Shown in pieces: positions 5,639 to 10,554 of a DNA stretch of 10,554 nt; within the stretch, counting starts at the first letter, position 1; each line of letters begins with the position of its first letter. Source of the DNA: CAIRDP01 sp037141915 (GTDB lineage: Bacteria; Bacteroidota; Bacteroidia; Bacteroidales; FEN-979); the NCBI GenBank assembly GCA_037141915.1, contig JBAXBP010000123.1, positions 1 through 10,554 of the forward strand, given 5' to 3'. The position numbers and the translations under genes were made by a program. The notes beneath the pieces are model-generated. The model was not told the DNA's origin, searched no databases, and saw only the letters and a list, made by a program, of their open reading frames with translations.

Positions 5639-7795
5639 TCACTTTGAAATCGGATAGGTATCCTTAAACACTACCGACGGACTGAAAAATACGCTCATTT
5701 CGTGGATCGAAGATCCGCTGGGAGACTTGTCGGTGAATTGGAAACCATAATTGATGTTATATTCTAACATGGGATCCAGTGCTTCTGTTTTAAATCCTGA
5801 AATGTTATAGGTTTCCATTTCTGCGGCCCAAAGCAGTTTCTGATTGGAGTAATAGGGCCATTTACCTGAGTCCCAGAAACCGTCCCCTATCCAGCTGACG
5901 AACATCGAAACATCATCAACCGTGAAATCAGGAGAATCGGTACTGTATGTGCTGAAGAGCATACATCCGTTTGCCGTGGATGAAGGTATTATGGGAGCAG
6001 CTATTACGGCACTCACAATTTCCAGCTCCCATGAATCTCCTAACCCCACCATGTTTCCATTGTAACCAAGCTGATGGCTTGAAGGATAGGTGAAATATTT
6101 TCCAAATTGAGGAGTGTAGTCAGTAATTCCAAAATTTTCAGTATTTAAGGCAACTATACCGGGATTTGGAATTACGGGACTAGAGTTATTCGTGGTGAAT
6201 GGTTCCGGCCCGGGTGCTTCGAAAAAATAAGTCGGGCATGGGCTCATTGGAAACTGGTATCCCCAGTACCACACGGCCGAAAAGAATCCAAACGGGATGG
6301 AATAAATGCTGTCTTTGGTTGGTGAAGATTTTCCATTCATTGGGTTATAATAGAGCACCTTAACATTACCCGTTATCTGGCTGTCGTGTGCCCACGGACT
6401 GCTTTTATCTCCTCCGTCCTGGATTACGACTGCGGGGCTGCCCGATAGTAAATTGCCCCCGGTGAGTCTGTAAACATTCCAATGATTATCGGGACTGCAA
6501 TTATAGGTAGAGGCGTTATAGGTAGTATTCGGGAACTGACTGCTGAGTCCGTTAGGTGAATTGTCGCAGTTAACGGCTGATGTACTTCCGCCTCCGACGG
6601 TTACGTTAATAGTATTGACAATGGGTTTGCTCCCGTCGGTGTAATTGTGCGGAGTGACTATCTTAACCCCTACACTGGGATAAGGCAGTGCAAATGCATC
6701 CAGGACTACATTGCAAAGAAACTGGGCTCTTGCATCTACATCAAGGAAAACCTGGTCGGGTGCTACTCCAAGCTGGCAGCTCGTTATGGTAGCATCGTTG
6801 GTATATTGAGTCTGGTTCCTGAAATCGTACAGGTTTAAATTCAGGTAATCAACAGTCGTAAGAAATTGTTGCAGTTCTGTTTTGATCATCGACTGGAAAC
6901 CTGTGAGCTTTGTTTTCCAGGTAGCGTGGGTCGTGTCTATCGCATTATCTACGTTGGCCACGACGGCCATTCCCTGGAGCTGGTAATTCAGGATCTGGCA
7001 AAAATAACCTTCCAGCAAAAGATAGGCATTCATCACGTTAGCCGGGAGATTGGCCTGGGATTGTACCCCGTCGTTCAGACAGATTTTCTGGGTAAATATT
7101 TTCAGGGCGTTCTGGTTCTGGATCTGATCGAAAAGCTGGTTAATGTTGTTTGTAACATTTGGGTTGTTATTTTCCAGAACGTAAGTCAGTTCAAAGGTCT
7201 GTAATGTCTTTATAGGAATTGCCGTAGGGTCTCCTCTTTTGATCCGGGCTGCCATTGCCGGGAAGTACATCAGCGAATATTGTGAGGTTGAATCCTGAAA
7301 TTTTGTGGCAATATCGACCATGAAAGGATGGACCGCCGAATTGGATATCCATGATTCTATATCCACAACTCCCAATTGAAGCTCTACAGCCAGTTCATTC
7401 AATTGGGCAGAGATCTGGGTTAGCTGGTTTTGCATTGAAGAAAGCTGGTTATCTATTTTCTGGAATTCCGCTTCGGTATGTTTGAAATCATGGATATCCC
7501 ACATAATGTCACCTATAGAGAAGAAATCTGCCTGCCAGTCTATCTCTGAGAGTCCGCTTCCAGCTCCACCTAAAATATAACCCGGGAGGTTTCTCTCATC
7601 CCGGATCTCCTTATAGGTCCTGAGTTGAGGAAGCCGATTCTGAATCATTGGAACGACCGGTGTGGGAGTTGGTGTGGGGGTGGGATTTGAAGTTGAATCG
7701 TCCTTTTTTTTGCAGGAGGTTTGAACTGCAAACATCATTGTTATAGCCAATAACAGAGTGATGAATCGTTTAATTGAATAAATGGGCGTTTTCAT
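5639..7795 (-). CDS. Large lipoprotein with helical N-terminal region (cassette B)
   Basis: A 718-residue lipoprotein starting at ATG 7793-7795. The signal peptide ends VQTSC with Cys28 as the lipidated residue, followed by KKKDD, which fits the K-(D/E)2 surface-export signal described for Bacteroidota. A Pro-Thr linker spans about 38-46. Residues about 85-330 look mostly helical, with a coiled coil at about 105-142 and a hydrophobic stretch LLLEGYFCQILNYQ near 260-272. From about residue 370 on the sequence is rich in Gly, Asn, Ser, Thr and aromatics, suggesting a beta-rich C-terminal region. No enzyme motif was recognised. The helical-then-beta layout is reminiscent of some pore-forming or adhesin proteins, but this is speculation. 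The start lies 18 bases after the receiver-like gene stop, so the pair is likely one operon. The partial lipoprotein at the left edge is a paralogue. Confidence 0.85.
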   Translation of the reverse strand: MKTPIYSIKRFITLLLAITMMFAVQTSCKKKDDSTSNPTPTPTPTPVVPMIQNRLPQLRTYKEIRDERNLPGYILGGAGSGLSEIDWQADFFSIGDIMWDIHDFKHTEAEFQKIDNQLSSMQNQLTQISAQLNELAVELQLGVVDIESWISNSAVHPFMVDIATKFQDSTSQYSLMYFPAMAARIKRGDPTAIPIKTLQTFELTYVLENNNPNVTNNINQLFDQIQNQNALKIFTQKICLNDGVQSQANLPANVMNAYLLLEGYFCQILNYQLQGMAVVANVDNAIDTTHATWKTKLTGFQSMIKTELQQFLTTVDYLNLNLYDFRNQTQYTNDATITSCQLGVAPDQVFLDVDARAQFLCNVVLDAFALPYPSVGVKIVTPHNYTDGSKPIVNTINVTVGGGSTSAVNCDNSPNGLSSQFPNTTYNASTYNCSPDNHWNVYRLTGGNLLSGSPAVVIQDGGDKSSPWAHDSQITGNVKVLYYNPMNGKSSPTKDSIYSIPFGFFSAVWYWGYQFPMSPCPTYFFEAPGPEPFTTNNSSPVIPNPGIVALNTENFGITDYTPQFGKYFTYPSSHQLGYNGNMVGLGDSWELEIVSAVIAAPIIPSSTANGCMLFSTYSTDSPDFTVDDVSMFVSWIGDGFWDSGKWPYYSNQKLLWAAEMETYNISGFKTEALDPMLEYNINYGFQFTDKSPSGSSIHEMSVFFSPSVVFKDTYPISK
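7659..7682 (-). repeat. Tandem hexamer repeat encoding the Pro-Thr linker of lipoprotein B
   Basis: Four imperfect hexamers (plus strand GGTGTG, GGAGTT, GGTGTG, GGGGTG) encode the TPTPTPTP linker after the lipidated Cys. This is the counterpart of the repeat in lipoprotein A, with different third-position bases. Confidence 0.7.
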
Positions 7796-7813
7796 AATAT
7801 GAGTATTTGTTTA

Positions 7814-8236
7814 TTATATATTTTCAATTTCCTGTAATATGGTTTTTTGAGTGTTCTCATTCAGATATTTTACTACAAGTCCCAGCATCTCTTCCGGATC
7901 AACCGGATTTTGAATAACACCACTGCAGCCTACCATTGTGGCCAATCTCAAAGATTCATGGTTGCTGTAATTTATAAAAAGGATGATTGGAATATCCTTA
8001 TTCAGCTGCCTTATCATCAATGTGGTATCGAAACCATTAATGGTCGGCAGATCTACACTAATAAGCACCATATCGGTCTCCTGGTGATTGCAGAACTGTT
8101 TAATTGTTTCAGGACCGGTTTCAGCCATCAGAATTGAAATATCATTGCGTTCCAGAAGCAAGGCGATATCGTTAAGTTCCATTCCTGCTTTTCGGGAAAC
8201 TAAAATTGTATGCATCTGAGATTGCTGAGTAGCCAC
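7814..8236 (-). CDS. Degenerate receiver-like protein lacking phosphorylation residues (cassette B)
   Basis: A 140-residue single-domain CheY-like protein whose receiver fold pattern is clear (ILVSRKAG, DMVLISVDLPTINGFD, DIPIILFINYS, GVIQNPVDPEEM). Every active-site residue is replaced: the acidic pair is S14-R15, the phosphoacceptor position (four before the Pro of DLP) is S60, the Thr/Ser switch is I88, and the conserved Lys is N110. It should not be phosphorylated in the usual way and is probably a pseudo-receiver working through protein contacts, or a decaying copy. The GTG start at 8234-8236 is preferred because it gives exactly the residue numbering of the intact receiver at 639-1079. 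ATG at 8213-8215 is the alternative and would shorten it by seven residues. It is followed 18 bases later by the lipoprotein gene, with a promoter candidate just upstream. Confidence 0.82.
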   Translation of the reverse strand: MATQQSQMHTILVSRKAGMELNDIALLLERNDISILMAETGPETIKQFCNHQETDMVLISVDLPTINGFDTTLMIRQLNKDIPIILFINYSNHESLRLATMVGCSGVIQNPVDPEEMLGLVVKYLNENTQKTILQEIENI

Positions 8237-8548
8237 GGGGGTTCTTTTTGATCAGCGCCAAAGGTAGACCGTGTTCATCATCGAAGTCAACCCCCAAACC
8301 CATGTAAAATCTTTACATTTTCTTTCAAAATATTGTATAACACAGATAATCAGGCATGTAATTGCCTTATTCGATAAATCCTATAAAAAAACCAGGATTT
8401 CTCTAGGAAATTAAATAGCAGAAATACAGAGAGATAATCGCTTTTAAAAGAAAACCGAAAGATCGTTTTATGACTTGAAAAAGCAGGTAGGGGATCTTCG
8501 AAGTCTCCACCTTTCATGTCGTCAGCTACGGGTGAGTGTACTGAATAA
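8237..8548. other. Intergenic region between regulator B and the receiver-like gene
   Basis: These 312 bases are AT-rich and contain the promoter candidate at 8259-8290. No convincing gene or intrinsic terminator was found. A 55-codon minus-strand frame and a weak imperfect hairpin near 8491-8510 were considered and not accepted. Confidence 0.55.
8259..8290 (-). promoter_or_regulatory. Candidate promoter of the receiver-lipoprotein operon B
   Basis: On the minus strand, TTGACT (8290-8285) is followed by 18 bases and TACCTTTG (8266-8259), an exact match to the Bacteroidota -7 consensus TAnnTTTG. It ends 22 bases before the GTG start at 8236. Spacing and position nearly equal those of the candidate before the paralogous operon. 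Transcription would start near 8252, giving a very short leader. Confidence 0.6.
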
Positions 8549-10420
8549 TTATAATGTGATAAGAAATGATGTCAGACTTTGTTTCTGATCTAGTTCCAGC
8601 TTTTGCCTGATCCGGTGACGGGTCATATCAACGCTTGAGGAAGACAAATTAAGCAGGCGTGCAATATCTTTTGTTGCAAGATTGATCCGCAGTAATGCGC
8701 AAACCTGCAATTCGGTCCTGGATAGTGAAGAGCAACGCGAAAGGAGGTTTTCGTTGAATGATTTATGCAAATGTTTGAACATGACCTCAAAGTCAGCCAT
8801 AGGTTCCCGGCCGGCTTCGCGGGAGATATCATTTAATGCCTGGATGTAATCGCCCTGGTCTTTTTTATTGGGAATTTTATTTTGAAACTGGTTCATCTTA
8901 TCCTGAAAAGATCGGTTAAGCTGAAAAAGATCAATTCGTTGTAAGGTTTGGTAGACCAGATCCTGCTCTTTCATCTGTACTTCGATCTGAAGTTTGTCGA
9001 GTTCCTCCTCTTTCAATTTGGCCTGCACCTGTATTTTCTCAAGCTCTATGTCTTTTAGTCGTTTCTCCTGTTCAACCTGCTCCTTTTTCAGCTGAAGGTT
9101 TTTACGTTTTTGAACAAGTAGAATTATAATCAGTACACTTAAAATTAAACCTCCTGCCAGGGTGCCTGCCAAAATTCCCTGCCTAAGCCTTGATGTTTTA
9201 ATGTCTTTCTTAAGTAATAGATTTTCTGCTTCTTTCTGAGTGATCTCGAAGCCGATGGTGAGTTCTTCTATCATTTTTGCTTTCTGAAGAGATAACAGGG
9301 TGTCGTGCAGGTTGGTGTATTTTTTGTAATACTCCAGTGCAAGCCTGTCTTGTCTCAGTGTATCATAAACCTTGTAGAAAGATTGGTAGATCTGAGATTG
9401 CAGTTCCTGGTCACCTGCCAGGGAATTAAGATGGGCCGATGACGCCAGGTTGGTCAGCGCGTCCTGCCACTTACCCGTGGTGATATTGATGTTTGCAATG
9501 TCATAGAATAAAGAAGCTTCTGCCCAGGCATTGTTTATTGATCTTATAAGGGGCAATGACTTATTGAACCATTCTATTGCTTTGCTGAAGTCACCTTTCT
9601 CCTTAAACATTTTGGCGATGTTTGTACTTACAACCGCCATTCCGAATGTATTTCCGGAAGAACTGTAGTAGTTCATGGCCTCATTGAAACAAGCTTCCGA
9701 TTCGGGGAACCTCCTCAGTGAAGTATAGGTCAATCCAAGATTAACGGATATGTCAGCCAGCATTCTCTGGTTTTTTTCCGCGGCAAATATTTCTTTCGCC
9801 TGCAAACCTGCCGAAAGTGCGAGATCATACTTGTTCAGTTGCTTATAAACAAGGCCGAGACTCATATAAACCCGGGCCAGGTTTGCTTTATTGATATTTT
9901 GCTGATAAAATGGAATTACATCAAGATAGCATTTCAGGGCTTTTTCAAACGAACCGTTCTGGGACCAGGCAATGCCCAGGTTAGTCAACACCATTGCATA
10001 CCCTTTTCTATTCGAAAGGGAATCGTAAATTCTTGAGCTTTCGAGGAGCAGGGCAATTGCTTGTTTATTTTGCTGCATCATTGAAAGAATGATCCCGATA
10101 TCGTTCATGGCTTCGGCTTCGAGTGAACGGTTTTTAAGTTCTGAGGCGAGTTGATTTTCTTTGCGGGCGTATTCCAGTGATCTCACCGGATCGCTTTGTT
10201 GAAATTGTATTGAAAGAGTTTTAAGCGCTTTGAATTTCGCTTCTCCTGTTGAAGTTTTTACAGCCATAAGCAGGCTGTCTTTATTGGCCTGGGAGTAGGA
10301 GTGAGGTAGGATAAAAAACTGAAGAATTACTAATACGAATTTAATGGCAGTAAGTGACAATTGTATGTTATGCATGTAAGCGCTTATCTTCAATTTATGT
10401 TGCACTCTGCCCGGAATCAT
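8549..10420 (-). CDS. TPR membrane-anchored LuxR-type transcriptional regulator (cassette B)
   Basis: A 623-residue paralogue of the regulator at 1312-3258. The ATG at 10418-10420 gives the full length. ATG at 10373-10375 (residue 16) is a likely alternative because it places a typical signal sequence (MHNIQLSLTAIKFVL...SYSQA) directly at the N-terminus. Residues about 60-370 hold tandem tetratricopeptide-like repeats (for example NLGIAWSQNGSFEKA and NLGLTYTSLRRFPES), inferred to be periplasmic. A transmembrane helix lies at about 414-436 and a charged coiled coil at about 438-490, followed by the 'DFEVMFKHLH' segment near 543. The C-terminal LuxR/GerE-like helix-turn-helix spans 566-623. The last 58 residues match the paralogue at 38 positions by hand alignment. 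There is no receiver or kinase domain, so it acts as a one-component sensor-regulator. The receiver-like and lipoprotein genes downstream are the likely targets. Confidence 0.88.
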   Translation of the reverse strand: MIPGRVQHKLKISAYMHNIQLSLTAIKFVLVILQFFILPHSYSQANKDSLLMAVKTSTGEAKFKALKTLSIQFQQSDPVRSLEYARKENQLASELKNRSLEAEAMNDIGIILSMMQQNKQAIALLLESSRIYDSLSNRKGYAMVLTNLGIAWSQNGSFEKALKCYLDVIPFYQQNINKANLARVYMSLGLVYKQLNKYDLALSAGLQAKEIFAAEKNQRMLADISVNLGLTYTSLRRFPESEACFNEAMNYYSSSGNTFGMAVVSTNIAKMFKEKGDFSKAIEWFNKSLPLIRSINNAWAEASLFYDIANINITTGKWQDALTNLASSAHLNSLAGDQELQSQIYQSFYKVYDTLRQDRLALEYYKKYTNLHDTLLSLQKAKMIEELTIGFEITQKEAENLLLKKDIKTSRLRQGILAGTLAGGLILSVLIIILLVQKRKNLQLKKEQVEQEKRLKDIELEKIQVQAKLKEEELDKLQIEVQMKEQDLVYQTLQRIDLFQLNRSFQDKMNQFQNKIPNKKDQGDYIQALNDISREAGREPMADFEVMFKHLHKSFNENLLSRCSSLSRTELQVCALLRINLATKDIARLLNLSSSSVDMTRHRIRQKLELDQKQSLTSFLITL

Positions 10421-10461
10421 CAGGGACCAAGTTAAACAAAAAACTAACGTAGGGGAAAGGC

Positions 10462-10493
10462 AAAAAAAAATCCCGGTCTTTTGGACCGGGATT
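10462..10493 (-). terminator. Intrinsic terminator of the rRNA operon
   Basis: On the minus strand, perfect ten-base arms AATCCCGGTC and GACCGGGATT with the loop CAAAA are followed by an unbroken T-run. It lies just after the 5S rRNA 3' end and about 40 bases before the next gene's start, so it separates rRNA transcription from cassette B. Confidence 0.92.
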
Positions 10494-10500
10494 AGAAAGG

Positions 10501-10554
10501 ATCGGCGACGACATACTCTTCCGCTTGATGTAGCAGTACCATCTGCGCAAGTGG
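10501..10554 (-). rRNA. rrf: 5S ribosomal RNA, 3' part (5' end outside window)
   Basis: The minus strand reads with the conserved 5S 3'-half landmarks: GCGCAGATGGTACTGC (helix V and loop E region), a small helix IV formed by CTGCT and AGCGG, then GAAGAGTATGTCGTCGCC leading into the 3' strand of helix I. About 54 bases are present and the rest runs off the right edge. The exact 3' end is uncertain by a few bases. An intrinsic terminator follows at once, as expected for the last gene of an rRNA operon. Confidence 0.88.

Noticed and set aside
5639..7795. Calling lipoprotein B a pore-forming toxin
   Set aside because: The helical-then-beta layout and the GYFCQILNYQ stretch are suggestive, but no defining motif was seen, so it is left as unknown function.
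8489..8512. Imperfect inverted repeat around TTCGAA as terminator of regulator B
   Set aside because: Pairing is interrupted, the centre leaves almost no loop, and no T-tract follows directly.
8350..8517. 55-codon minus-strand frame starting with ATG between regulator B and the receiver-like gene
   Set aside because: The translation is dominated by Phe, Leu, Tyr and Arg, as expected from AT-rich noncoding DNA. It has no visible ribosome-binding site and no counterpart in the other cassette.
10427..10434. TAACTTGG on the minus strand as a -7 element for regulator B
   Set aside because: One key base is wrong, and the nearest TTG element is 26 bases away, inside the rRNA terminator.

Overview
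The window looks like part of a Bacteroidota chromosome, probably Bacteroidia-like or a related uncultured lineage. The evidence is as follows. There are two TPR-transmembrane-coiled-coil-LuxR-type HTH proteins, an architecture common in this phylum. Two lipoproteins have 'SCKKK(D/E)D' starts. Ribosome-binding sites are weak or absent. Two promoter candidates carry the phylum's TAnnTTTG-like -7 element. No species can be named from the sequence.

All seven convincing protein genes, and the 5S rRNA end at the right edge, lie on the minus strand, so genes are read right to left. At the right edge is the 3' part of a 5S rRNA gene, followed by a strong intrinsic terminator (10462-10493). Next comes cassette B: a TPR/LuxR membrane regulator (8549-10420), a 312-base gap with a promoter candidate, a receiver-like protein without its phosphorylation residues (7814-8236), and a large lipoprotein (5639-7795). 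A 41-base perfect palindrome follows the lipoprotein stop. An exported amidohydrolase of the Amidohydro_3 family (3319-5313) comes next. Cassette A then repeats the order: a TPR/LuxR regulator (1312-3258), a 232-base gap with a matching promoter candidate, a canonical stand-alone receiver (639-1079), and a lipoprotein (1-627) that runs off the left edge.

The main observation is this duplicated three-gene cassette. The regulators are paralogous (38 of the last 58 residues identical by hand alignment). The two receivers keep the same residue numbering. The lipoproteins share an N-terminal plan of lipobox, Pro-Thr linker and coiled coil. Both receiver-lipoprotein pairs are tightly linked (11 and 18 bases apart) and preceded by TTGAC-N18/19-TAnnTT promoter candidates at nearly the same distance from the start codon. 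One receiver is intact and the other has lost all five key residues. A reasonable inference is that each membrane regulator senses an envelope signal and controls its receiver-lipoprotein operon, and that the lipoprotein is displayed on the outer membrane, possibly facing outwards. No histidine kinase, transposase, integrase, CRISPR array or tRNA was seen.
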